Shown in pieces: positions 1 to 10,162 of a DNA stretch of 64,000 nucleotides. Under the pieces are notes generated by a model, which saw only the letters and a program-made list of their open reading frames with translations, was not told where the DNA came from and made no database searches. The stretch's first letter is position 1; each line of letters begins with the position of its first letter. Location of the stretch: assembly GCA_003996215.1 (NCBI GenBank), contig QJPP01001818.1:1-64000 (forward strand), in the 5' to 3' direction. This stretch comes from Jaltomata sinuosa. Lineage: Eukaryota > Streptophyta > Magnoliopsida > Solanales > Solanaceae. Position numbers and translations under genes: made by a program.

Positions 1-1820
1 AAAAAAAAAAAAAAAAATCAAAGAAAAATAAAAAAGATAAAAAGAAATAAATATAGAAGTTGAGAAGCAAATAAACATGGAGAGTTGTTTAAAAATATTT
101 GAGGTATAGAGGGGCTAAAAGGTAGTTGTTCTATACATAAAAATAAGGAAGACTATTTTTGTAAGACCTTTCTTATGGGGGGCAAAATTGCAAAGCCACT
201 CCCTTTAAGGGTCATTTATGTAGTTGTCCCGGTGATGTGAGGTCAAAAATACGTATATTTAGTCATTATTTGTCTCCCATTTTAGTACTTTTAATCGTCT
301 TTTGAGTATTGATTATACTACTTTGTGCTTAATATTATATTTTTATGTGTAGGATTAAAATGATGAAAAAATGAGAAGAGTTGGAGCAAAAACAAATAAA
401 AAATGAGAAAATCATATAAGAAAATCAAGCAGGCAGCTTAATGGATTATTTTTAGGAGTAATTTTTATTATTATTATTTTTTGGAGAGAAAAGAAAAAAC
501 CTTGTGACTTGTTTGATACTAGCAATTTAGGCCTGAATTTTAACAGTACTTTCCTGTGAGCGCTTGAGTATAAAATAAAATAACAAATCTTTTGACACCT
601 AGGCTCAGGGTAGTGACTCTGAATATAGCTTATTCTTATTTTGTAGTTCCCTATGAACCTATCTGTCTTAGAAGTGGAATTGATCCATCTTGATTGAGAC
701 TTGTGCCATGTGAGGTGATGATTTTTTGCATATTCCATGTTTTGCATCTTAGTCTAGAACTTGCCCTGCATGTTATTGAAGCGAAATAAAAGTGTTGCTC
801 TATTTAGAAGATGATAATAGGCTTTCTTTGATTTGTCTTGTAAATTTTAGCTTGTTCAGATATTGTTACCACTAGTTAGCCCTTTGAGCCTGTAGCCTTT
901 CGTTTGGTAGCCGTAGTTTTGCCTTGATCCATTTTGTTGAATCCCTAGTTTTTGCACCCTGCTTCATTGAGCACTGCAGCATGGACAGGAAGGTCAAGTA
1001 TAAAAGATGACCACTGAAAATTACTTGTGATGAAAAGACCCTCTTTGAAAGAATGTGACATGAAAAAAAAGGAAAGAAAAATTGCTTGAGAAAAAAATGA
1101 TTGAAGCATTCTTGATATGATGAGAATACTAGTGAAAATAATTGAAGAGAGGGCTGAAAAGAAATAAAGTAATGAAAATAATGGGTGATGAAGTTCAAAA
1201 AAGTGCAAAGTGCTTAGGGAAGTGTAAGTCACTATTATATAGTTTTCCTACCCGTCCCCTGGCCAACATTACAACCCGTTAAAGTCCTATTTGATTCTAT
1301 TCGAGCATGCTTAATTAGTGGAGATGTACATAATGGGCAAACTTATGGTTCTTTGTGTATACATGTGAATTCGTTTGTGAGTGCGAGAGTTGTGCTTGGA
1401 TGCTAAGTCCTTAATTTATATTCGATTCTTTAAATTGAGTGTGTGGATTATTTCTTCTTGTGAGGGCACTTGTTTCATGATAGATAGGTGATGTTATTAG
1501 CTTTCTTTGACAAGAGTAGGTGAGCGAGCTTAAATTTGATGAGTTAGAGTCCGTCTTTGAGGTTAGGAAGTTAGAAGTTTGTTATTTAATTGTATATCTT
1601 TCATAATGATCGAGAAGTATACTTGATGTTTTGAGTTGTTATATGGCCGAATTGTTTGTATCAATTAAAGTGGTGGTGTTCCTAGCGTAATTTATTGAGA
1701 TGAGCTTTAATGCTTACTCGAGGACGAGCAAGAGTCTAAGTGTGGGGTGTTGATGTGAGGTCAAAAATATGTAGATTAAGTTATGACAAGATAGGAGGAA
1801 AATGAAAAAGAAGAAATAGA
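1..1820. other. Intergenic stretch with LTR-retroelement remnant
   Basis: No gene is supported here; the open frames are short and low in complexity. A 5' poly-A run occupies 1-17. The string TGATGTGAGGTCAAAAATA occurs near 233 and again near 1750. The second copy follows a purine-rich TGTGGGG stretch, the arrangement expected where a polypurine tract meets an LTR. This suggests a decayed, non-coding LTR-retrotransposon remnant between about 233 and 1775. The superfamily cannot be assigned. Confidence 0.4.
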
Positions 1821-2340
1821 CAGGGCACAATTATTAAGTAAATGGGCTTGCTATATCAGATTGTATCTTTTGTTTTTCATGTATATGTACTATGACAGCT
1901 AATCAATCTTGTCTACATTATGCATCAGACCAATTATTAAGTCATGAAAAGTACAGCCACGTTTAAGTGGTGATATGATAATTGGAGGAGTGATTTGCAC
2001 AAATATGATCTTTCGGTGTCACCAATTTAAGTTTTGACCCCTTTCGAAAAAGTTTTGTAGGAATAGATTCGCGCCCAGCACAGGGCACAATTATTAAGTA
2101 AATGGGCTTGCTATATCAGATTGTATCTTTTGTTTTTCATGTATATGTACTATGACAGCTAATCAATCTTGTCTACATTATGCATCAGACCAATTATTAA
2201 GTCATGAAAAGTACAGCCACGTTTAAGTGGTGATATGATAATTGGAGGAGTGATTTGCACAAATATGATCTTTCGGTGTCACCAATTTAAGTTTTGACCC
2301 CTTTCGAAAAAGTTTTGTAGGAATAGATTCGCGCCCAGCA
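1821..2340. repeat. Perfect 260-bp tandem duplication
   Basis: Positions 1821-2080 and 2081-2340 are identical over all 260 bases, head to tail with nothing between. Each unit starts CAGGGCACAATTATTAAG and ends GATTCGCGCCCAGCA. The unit has no open frame or terminal inverted repeats. Its middle faintly resembles sequence near 9580-9630 upstream of the first glycosyltransferase gene (CATGTGTACATAATAGCTAATCAA-like), too weakly to build on. Perfect identity means either a very recent duplication or an assembly artefact. Confidence 0.95.
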
Positions 2341-2796
2341 TTACGTAGCAAAATATGCCCATGTTCACCGATGATGGAACTGCACTATATTTATAGTATT
2401 ATTGCATACTATTTATCCTCATAGGTCCTTTGTTACATGATCATCATTGCTTTTGACAATTAAGCTGGCCTCTATAATTCATAAATAGATCCTAGTTCTT
2501 ATGTTTTCAAGCAGCTGGAATATAATGGGAGTGATTTTCAAAATCTCTGCATTAGCTTAAGGGTCTGCCTTAACTTTTAGGTGACTACCAGTCTAAAATC
2601 TACAGGGGCTGCTTTTATTGGACCTGGAGTTGGTCAAGGGACTGCTGCCGGTCAAGGGTATCGAGAGACAGCCTGAGGTAGGGAGTGCAGGCATACTCAT
2701 TATTTTTTGAGCGAATTATATATATTTATACACACATAGTTGGAATAGTTTTAAGAATTTATATATACACTTAAGTCTGCACTAATTAGTATTAAC
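2341..2796. other. Intergenic, nothing recognised
   Basis: AT-rich sequence between the tandem duplication and the copia element. No open frame, RNA gene or terminal repeat is visible. Confidence 0.5.
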
Positions 2797-3074
2797 TGTG
2801 AGTTTCCAGAGAATGAAGATTTGGTTTTCTTTACTATTAAACAAGGGGAACAGAAGTTTGATTAACCAGCAAATAGATTGATGAAAGCAAAACTACTAAC
2901 TTTATTACAGATTCAGACTTATGTATAGAGCTTTCAACCTTATCTAAAATAAAGAAACCAACTCCGAAGGATAAGGGATAAGATAAGGAACTACTTAACT
3001 GCTAAACAATAAAAAACTGCTATACAGATTACATAGAACTTGGACTGCTGCAGTTTTTATGCAGTTTTCTAACA
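2797..3074 (-). repeat. 3' LTR of copia element
   Basis: This 278-bp LTR lacks the MITE found in its partner and shows the ancestral uninterrupted junction TTTACTATTAAAC. The polyprotein frame ends a few codons inside it (stop at 3069-3071). Confidence 0.92.
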
Positions 3075-6000
3075 CTCCTCTTTGCTGTAAGAGCTGCAAA
3101 CTCCAAGTTTCTGCCTGAGAAGTTGAAATTTATTTCCTGGTAAAGGCTTGGTGAAGATATCAGCCAGCTGCTCCTCGGTTTTGCAATAGAGCAGAATCAC
3201 GTCACCATTCTTTTGCACTTCCCTCAAGAAGAAAAGCTTGATGTTGAAGTGTTTTGTTTTCCCATGAAAAACAGGATTGTGAGAAATAGCTATCGCAGAT
3301 TGGTTGTCCACAAATACTTCAGTTCCTTTTGTTTGATTCATATGCAAATCAACAAATATTTTCCTCAACCACAAGGCTTGATTCACTGCTGCTGTTGCAG
3401 CCACAAATTCTGCCTCTGCGGTGGATTGAGCCACAACGTCCTGCTTCTTTGAGCACCACGAAAAAATTCCCGAGCCAAGACTGAAGCAATATCCAGATGT
3501 GCTCTTCATGTCATCCACTGATCCAGCCCAATCACTATCAGAATACCCAAGTAGTTCCAGATTTGGATTTTTTTGAAACTTGACACCATAATTAATGGTT
3601 CCTTTGATGTATCTGACAACTCTTTTTGCTGCTTTTAGATGCACCTCACTAGCACAATGCATGAACCTCGATAAAATGCTTACGGCATACAGAATATCGG
3701 GTCTTGTAGGTGTGAGATACATCAAACAACCGACTAAGCCTCTGAAGTACGTTTCCTCAACTTTATCTGCTCCGTCATTCTTGCTTAGTTTCTCTTTTTG
3801 GTTCATAGGAGTACTCATCTCCTTGCAATCTTCCATCTTGAACTTCTTGAGAATTTCCTTAGCATATTTCTTCTGGCAAATGAAAACTTCATTCTGTCCC
3901 TGCTTGATTTCCATTCCAAGAAAATAGGACATTAGACCAAGATCAGTCATCTCGAAGGCTTGCATCATTTCTTGCTTGAAATCCTCGATATGCCTTGTAT
4001 TGCTCCCTGTAACTAGTACATCATCCACATATATAGACACAACAAGGATATCAATGTCATGATGTTTAATATAAAGAGTAGATTCTGATAGACTCTTTTC
4101 GAATCCTAAGCCAAGAAAATGGTCATCTATTCGACCATACCAGGCCCTTGGTGCCTGTTTAAGTCCATAAAGTGCCTTTCTTAGTCTGTAAACTTTGTCC
4201 TCCTTTCCTTTCTCCACAAAGCCTTCGGGTTGCTCAACATAAATTTCTTCCCGGGGAAAACCATTAAGAAATGCTGATTTGACATCCATCTAGTACACTT
4301 TCCAGCCCAATTGTGCAGCAAGAGCAAGAAGTAACCTGATCGTGTCAAGCCTAGCCACCGGTGCAAATGTATCAAAATAATCCACACCAAAAATTTGAGC
4401 ATATCCCTTAACTACGAGTCTTGCTTTATGTTTGTTGATCGAACCATCAGCATTTAGCTTGGTTCTGAAGACCCATTTCAACCCAATTACCTTTCTGTCT
4501 TCAGGTTGATCAACAAGCTCCCAAGTCATGTTCTTCTCAATCATAAACAACTCTTCTTTCATTGCAGCCACCCAAATTTCATCATTCTTGGCCTCATTGT
4601 AACCAGCAGGTTCGCATACTGCCACATTGCATCTCTGATATATATCAGAGAGCAGTCGAGTACCTTTAACCGGTGAATGATTCACCATTTCATTTTGCCA
4701 GGGGAGTGATATTTGCTTTTCAGAAATCTTGGCAGGAAACTTTTCCGCTTTGTCAGAAGAGTTGAGAACAGATTTCTTTGAGTCTTCCCAACACCACTCT
4801 TCATTCTCCATAAAATACACATCTCTACTGAAAATTATATTCTCAGTTTGTGGTTGGAAGACCTTATATGCCTTTGAAACTGCACTGTATCCAATAAAAA
4901 TGCCTGGGACAGATTTCTTATCTAACTTATCTCGTTTAATCTGAGGAACATAGGAAAAACAAAGACAACCAAACACTTTTTGGAAGTTTAACGATGGTTT
5001 GAATCCGTACCAAGCTTCAAAAGGAGTTCGGTCTTTCACCGCCTTTGTGGGAAGTCTGTTTTGGAGAAACACCGATGTATTTGCTGCCTCTGCCCAAAAT
5101 TTCTTTGGCAAGTTCTTCCCGTGCAACATGCATCTGGTCATCTCCATAATGTATCTGTTCCTTCGTTCACTTACTCCATTTTGTTGTGGAGTATACGGGG
5201 TAGTAAGCTGATGATGAATCCCTGCTTCCTCACATAACGTGTTGAACTGTCGAGAAGTGTATTCCTTTCCATTATCTGTTCTTATGGATTGGATTTTACA
5301 ATCAGCTTCATTTTCTACTTTTGCTTTGAACTTCCGAAAGACATCAACAGCCTCTGACTTAGGCTTGAGAAAGTAAATCCAGCACATGCGAGTTAGATCA
5401 TCAACAAAAATGATATAGTAATGACTACCTTTTAGCGAGGGAGTCCTTTGAGGTCCTGCTATATCAGTATGAATCAGTTGCAATTTCTGTGAGGCTCTCC
5501 AAGTTGTCTTTGGAAATGGAAGTCGGATTTGTTTCCCATATTGACACGCAAGACAATTTGAAGAATTCACTTCTAAATCAGGTAAGTCCTCAACTAGTTT
5601 TGCTTTTTGCATTTTAAGCAACCCTTCATAGTGATAATGTCCGAGTCTCTTATGCCATATTTCTGCAACACTTTCTTTGGCTGAAAAACCCACATGCTCC
5701 TCCTCAAATGGATCTAATGAGAAACTTTTGCCTCTCATTCTTACTTTAAACATTTCTTGATCTGAAGCATCCTTAATCAAGCAATGTTTATCTTCAAAGT
5801 TTAATTTGTAGCCTTTTTCCATCAATTGACCAACACTAAGCAAGTTCTGATCTATTTCAGGTACAAAAAGCACATCAGAAATTGTTTTCGTACCTGAATG
5901 ACTTGGAATAGCAATGGTTCCTTTTCCTCTTACAGGAAGATGTTCGCCATTACCTATTCTAACTTTAGTAATGGTCGTAGGCTTCAATTCCTTGAAGAGA

Positions 6001-7064
6001 TCCTTGTCATTTGTCATGTGATTAGTGCATCCACTGTCAATCAGTCAACATTCGCTCGATGATTTACTTGAAAAACATGTAGCGACAAAGAGTTGATCTT
6101 CCTCCTCTCCATCAACAATCTAAGCCTCTGCTTCTTGTTGCTGACCATTGTTCTTGCAAATGACAGCTTCATGCCCAAGTTGATTGCATTTACTACACCT
6201 TGCATCAGGTCTTCTCCAACACTTGTATGGTGGATGGCCTTTCTTGTTACAATGCTTTCAAGGAGGATAACTTTTCTTTGAGTTTCCAGTTTTTCCTTTG
6301 GCAGTACTTGCTGGAACGCCTTCACCATTCTTCTTGTTCTTCTTCTTTTTGTTTTTACCTCCATCTTGAGGCTTGGCAAACAATGCTCCCTTGGTATTTC
6401 CTTCTTCTCTCATGACCTTCCGTTGTTCTTGAGCCTGCAAAGCATTCAACAACTCCGCCAAGGTGATCTTGGACAGATCCTTGGTGTTTTCCAAAGTGGT
6501 TATGGTTGCTTCAAATCTTTCAGGCACGGTTACCAGAATTTTTTCAACAATACGTGAATCATTGAACACGGAACCAAGCAATCTTACCCTGTTTGCTATG
6601 TTCAAGAGCCTTTCAGAGTAATCTTTGATGGTTTCGATTTCTTTCATCCTCTGCATCTCGAAATCTCTTATAAGATTCAGCACTTGCATACCTCTGATCC
6701 TTTCATCCCCTTCGTATTCTGCCTTGAGATGGTCCCAGATGGCTTTGGCTGACTTTAGAGACATAATTCGAGTGAAAATTGAAGAAGATACTGCTGAAAA
6801 TAGACATGCCTTTGCCTTTGATTTTCTGGTTTTCCTGTCCTTATGGTTCTTGATCTGGGCCATAGTTGGATTGTTAGGCAACGGAGGAATTTCATAATCC
6901 TCTTCAACTGCCTCCCACATATCCATGGCATCTAGATAAGTTTCCATCCTTACCGCCCAAATCTGATAGTTATCACCATTAAAAACAGGTGGTGCCATTG
7001 GTGAAAAACTTGATTTTGCTTCCATGGTTGATAAACTTTTATGAAACACCCACAGATCCCTCAA
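3069..7064 (-). pseudogene. copia gag-pol polyprotein, four in-frame stops
   Basis: One continuous frame is interrupted by stops at 6258-6260 (TGA), 6120-6122 (TAG), 6045-6047 (TGA) and 4290-4292 (TAG); I found no frameshift. In order: a gag domain of about 268 residues (NGDNYQIWAVRMETYL near its start); a knuckle region whose first CCHC motif loses its first Cys to the 6258 stop while a second knuckle (CSKCNQLGHEAVIC) is intact; a protease-like DSG about 20 bp after the third stop; a GAG-pre-integrase zinc motif (WHKRLGH...CLACQYGK); an integrase with HTDIAGP, RTDNGKEY and QQNGVSERRN giving D, D and E; a reverse transcriptase with YVDD; and an RNase H ending near LADIFTKPLP. The last stop splits the RT just before MDVKSAFLNG. 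Length and order are otherwise those of an intact copia element. It cannot make a full polyprotein as it stands. Confidence 0.95.
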
Positions 7065-7073
7065 GAAATTGTT

Positions 7074-7085
7074 GCTCTGATACCA
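7074..7085 (-). promoter_or_regulatory. Primer binding site (initiator-Met tRNA)
   Basis: On the minus strand this reads TGGTATCAGAGC, complementary to the 3' end of plant initiator methionine tRNA. It sits 2 bp inside the 5' LTR, as expected for copia elements. Confidence 0.9.
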
Positions 7086-7087
7086 AT

Positions 7088-7605
7088 TGTGCGTTTCCAG
7101 AGAATGAAGGTTTGGTTTTCTTTACTACTCCCTCCGTCCCATTTTATATGGAGTTACTTTGACTTGGCACGGACTTTAAGAAAGAAAGGAAGACTTTTGA
7201 AACTTGTGGTCTAAAATGAGTCTTAGATGTTTGTGTGCTTGTAAATCATTTCATTAAGGGTAAAATAGGCATTTTAAAGTTAAATTGTTACTAAATGTAG
7301 AAATGTGTCATTCTTTTTGGGACTGACTAAAAAGGAAAGTGAGTCATATAAAGTGGGACAAAGGGAGTATTAAACAAGGGGAACAGAAGTTTGATTAACC
7401 AGCAAATAGATTGATGAAAGCAAAACCACTAACTTTATTACAGATTCAGACTTATTTATAGAGCTTTCAACCTTATCTAAAATAAAGAAACCAACTCCTA
7501 AGGATAAGGGATAAGATAAGGAACTACTTAACTGCTAAACAATAAAAAACTGCTATACAGATTACATAGAACTTGGACTGCTACAGTTCTTATGCATTTC
7601 TAACA
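7088..7605 (-). repeat. 5' LTR of copia element, interrupted by a MITE
   Basis: The LTR is 518 bp because a 240-bp Stowaway element sits inside it. Without that insertion it matches the 278-bp partner LTR over its whole length. In element orientation this LTR would hold the promoter. Confidence 0.92.
7128..7367. mobile_element. Stowaway MITE (Tc1/mariner-type) inside the copia LTR
   Basis: The 240-bp element begins CTCCCTCCGTCCC and ends GGGACAAAGGGAG, the Stowaway terminal repeat, and is bounded by TA on both sides (7126-7127 and 7368-7369). The other LTR gives the empty site with a single TA. It has no coding capacity. Confidence 0.96.
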
Positions 7606-7849
7606 ATAACCGTAAAAGCATTATGGTGCTATTAGTTTTCTGCTCTTACTGATTAATATCTTTGATTGATCTACAATATAACGCTTTTGGTGGTTTGATT
7701 CTGCAAGGCAAACCTGTTCAACACTAAGTTATGAGGTGGTGAGCTGATTCAAAGTGTTATGCATTATAGTTACAAACAAACAGTAAAAAGGTAATGCTTC
7801 TAGCATTTTCTAATCAAAGAAGTACATTCCACACCTGGGTATTTTCATT
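7606..7849. other. Intergenic, 3' flank of the first glycosyltransferase
   Basis: A short AT-rich flank. The part nearest the gene (about 7790-7850) resembles the 3' flank of the second glycosyltransferase (about 10100-10165), so the duplication included downstream sequence. Confidence 0.6.
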
Positions 7850-9322
7850 TTAAGAACTGTTGAGTTGGAGTTCTTGGATTTCTTTGATTAGAAGTGTTAA
7901 ACTGAGGTGAGAAGATCCACCTTCTTCTGTAGCTCTTTTTGCCATTTGTCCAAGTTCTTTGGCTCTTTTTCTCCTATCAGTTCCTTCTTTCTCTTTGTCT
8001 GTCACTTTTTTAATGGCTTTAGTCACTTCTTCTTTGTTCACTAGGACTTCAGGTTTTTCTTCCTCTCCCAAATGCATAACTCCTTGAGATCCAACACTCA
8101 CACCCGTTTTTAAGACATGTACTAAGAATCTCTCGTTCAGAAACTGCTCAGAAAATAAAGGCCGAGTGATCATAGGTACACCAGCAGCAGTCCCCTCAAG
8201 GGTCGAATTCCAACCACAATGAGTCAAGAACCCTCCAATCGCAGGATGTGATAGGATCAATACTTGTGGTGCCCAGCCACGGATTAAAAACCCTCTTTCT
8301 TTTGTTCTTTTGTCAAATCCATTTTCTGATATCCAGTCCTCTATTGGTGCTTGTCCTTCCCCTGTTTTTATGACTAAAATGAATGGACAACCTGATTCTT
8401 CCAGGCCTAAAGCTAGCTCCACAAATTGTACAATTGTAATACGACCGAGGCTTCCAAGACATGCATACACAGAAGACTCCGGCTGCCAAGAATCAAGCCA
8501 TTTCTTCAAACAGTCTTCTTTGTCAAATGATGCTTTATTCCCTCTCTGAGCTTTCTCTAGATTGTCATTGTTACAGAGAGACAAAGGTCCAATACACCAA
8601 ACTCTACCATCTTTAAGTTTTCTGAATTCATCAACGTACCTTGGTTCCAACTCCTCGAAAGTATTGATTACAACCCCATAGGCTCTTGTTTCAGCTGCTC
8701 GTATTTTGTCTCGAATAACTTGTATGCAATGCGTTCCTGGATTGAATGCTCCAGGCAGCTGAGCTTTGGTTACTTCAATTCTATCAGGCAAATCAGGGAT
8801 GACAAAAGGGCCTGATTCAGGAATTTCGCTTTGATCCTTCATGATGTACAAATTATGCATACATAATTGAGTGAAGCAACTCATTCCATCAAAAATGATT
8901 CTTGGAATCTGAAACTTATCAGCTGTCTCAGCTGTCCAAGCAATATGCGTATCACAAATAATGCAACTAGGCTTAGGCTTCATCTCTTGAAGCAAATTTT
9001 CAGCTTGGTCTTGTAGCAGATCAATTGCAGCAAAGAAATTTCTTCGAAAGGCTAGAGCAGGCAGAACATCCGCGCTTTCACACCCCTCAGGCAATCCTGC
9101 TTCCTTGGCCGGAAACTGTAATTCAAGTACCCGAATGAGTTTTCCAGAACCGATGACACGATCAATTACTGCAGTGAATCGAATAGCATTGAGGGGCGTC
9201 ATGACTAAAGTGACTATCACACCTCTCTGTGCTAACAATTTTGCCATGTCCACCATGGGTATGATGTGACTTGCAGCAAGTAATGGAATCAAAACAAAGT
9301 TTAACTCTGGATCTGAAACCAT
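7850..9322 (-). CDS. Family-1 UDP-glycosyltransferase, UGT73C-like (copy 1)
   Basis: A 490-residue intronless enzyme of the normal plant UGT length. It should move a sugar, usually glucose, from a UDP-sugar to a hydroxyl on a small hydrophobic acceptor in the cytosol; the acceptor cannot be read from sequence. The N-terminal acceptor half has the expected catalytic His19 (AASHIIPMVDMA) and its partner Asp124 (ICDTHIAWT). The C-terminal PSPG donor box spans residues 350-393, from WAPQVLILSHPAIGGF to the final EQ, with HCGWNS and the conserved Glu present. The oddity is residue 387, box position 38: Arg (CGG at 8162-8164) where almost all plant UGTs and the neighbouring copy have Trp (TGG). Activity may be weakened or altered, but this is unproven. 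Many UGT73 members act on flavonoids, coumarins, terpenoids or hormones. Confidence 0.95.
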   Translation of the reverse strand: MVSDPELNFVLIPLLAASHIIPMVDMAKLLAQRGVIVTLVMTPLNAIRFTAVIDRVIGSGKLIRVLELQFPAKEAGLPEGCESADVLPALAFRRNFFAAIDLLQDQAENLLQEMKPKPSCIICDTHIAWTAETADKFQIPRIIFDGMSCFTQLCMHNLYIMKDQSEIPESGPFVIPDLPDRIEVTKAQLPGAFNPGTHCIQVIRDKIRAAETRAYGVVINTFEELEPRYVDEFRKLKDGRVWCIGPLSLCNNDNLEKAQRGNKASFDKEDCLKKWLDSWQPESSVYACLGSLGRITIVQFVELALGLEESGCPFILVIKTGEGQAPIEDWISENGFDKRTKERGFLIRGWAPQVLILSHPAIGGFLTHCGWNSTLEGTAAGVPMITRPLFSEQFLNERFLVHVLKTGVSVGSQGVMHLGEEEKPEVLVNKEEVTKAIKKVTDKEKEGTDRRKRAKELGQMAKRATEEGGSSHLSLTLLIKEIQELQLNSS

Positions 9323-9434
9323 CTTTACTATGAACTAAAATCTATAGTATTATATGATTCAGTTGCAATGAAGAAAGAAGAAAGAAGAAAGGTACTTTTA
9401 TATTATATAACAATAAGTATTTGTTAAGGTTATG

Positions 9435-9450
9435 ATGTAAGGGCTTACAT
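9435..9450. promoter_or_regulatory. Palindrome shared by both UGT promoters (copy 1)
   Basis: ATGTAAGGGCTTACAT is two 7-bp inverted arms around GG, about 113 bp upstream of the start codon. The same 16 bases lie upstream of the second UGT gene. Nearby sequence is also conserved, so recent ancestry alone could explain it. A role in control is only inferred. Confidence 0.45.
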
Positions 9451-9664
9451 CTGTATTAAATAATCTGCACTAAATTAATCTGGTATCTTGACGTGTAGCA
9501 GTTTGAGCAATTATTCAAGTAATCCAGGAATTCTGACCATATGCAACTCGACATTTCATGTGATAAGTCAGCTAGCTATCTTTCTGTTTCATGTGTACAT
9601 AATAGCTAATCAATTTTGTCACTGAAGTGTAAGCTGACAATCACAATTCAATCGTCCAATTAAA

Positions 9665-9882
9665 AAGTGACTTTTACAAGATAAACTTTAAGTGGGATAA
9701 CTTTTACTATGTAACAGAAAAAATATAAAAAATTATTTTGTATAATAAACTTTAACTTTGATGACTTTTATGTGACGAAAAATAGAAAAAGTGACACTTG
9801 TATGATAAATTCAAAGTTGAATGACTTTGTGTGACAAAAATAGAAAAGTGATTTTCGTGTGATAAATTCGAAGTTGGATAAC
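9665..9882. repeat. Imperfect minisatellite, about 57-66 bp period
   Basis: Three to four diverged units follow one another, each carrying a GATAAA..TT.AA.TTG.ATGACTTT-like core, then a variant of TGTGACAAAAATAGAAAAGTGA. Units begin near 9665, 9736, 9795 and 9852. The block lies between the tandem UGT genes and is absent from the matching place upstream of the second gene. Confidence 0.75.
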
Positions 9883-10162
9883 TACCGATGGATATGTTGT
9901 AGTGTGTGTTCTGGCGAGGCACATTATGAGAGAAAGTTCCCTTTAATGTGGCAATACAGTCGCCAATCACTCAATTAAAGTATACTTTATATATAACTCA
10001 TTGTTGAAAGTTGAAACTGCCAATGTTAAATTAATCTACAGTTGTTTCCTACTTTTATTCATGTACCTCATAGTCATAGACAAAAGTGTAAATAGGAACA
10101 AAAATTATGCTTGTAGACTTTTCTAATCAAAGAAGTACATTGCATACTTGTGCATATTCATT

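Larger units (their letters stand above)
2797..7605 (-). mobile_element. Ty1/copia LTR retrotransposon, near-complete
   Basis: The element runs from LTR to LTR and is coded on the minus strand. LTRs lie at 2797-3074 and 7088-7605, beginning TGTG and ending AACA on the plus strand (TGTT...CACA in element orientation). Flanks are TTAAC (2792-2796) and ATAAC (7606-7610), a 5-bp target duplication with one mismatch. Next to the 5' LTR, 7074-7085 reads as TGGTATCAGAGC on the minus strand, the classic primer site for initiator-Met tRNA. Next to the 3' LTR, 3075-3083 reads AAAGAGGAG on the minus strand, the polypurine tract. The gene order gag, protease, integrase, RT, RNase H is that of copia. The LTRs differ at only about six or seven positions outside the MITE, so the insertion is fairly young. 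The lineage looks Tork/Tnt1-like, which is inferred. Confidence 0.96.
9323..10162. other. Spacer between the two UGT genes: promoter of copy 1 plus a minisatellite
   Basis: About 200 bp upstream of copy 1 is recognisably homologous to the region upstream of copy 2, including the palindrome at 9435-9450 and a CATATGCAACTCGA.ATTTCATG block near 9538. A minisatellite occupies 9665-9882. The remainder is 3' flank of copy 2. Confidence 0.7.

Noticed and set aside
872..1232. Two overlapping minus-strand open frames of about 100 codons
   Set aside because: Phe/Ser-rich low-complexity translations of an AT-rich strand, with no family features and no splice context.
6041..6379. Minus-strand 112-codon open frame in the copia gag region
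   Set aside because: It is an out-of-frame shadow; the true frame through here carries the zinc knuckles and the three stops.
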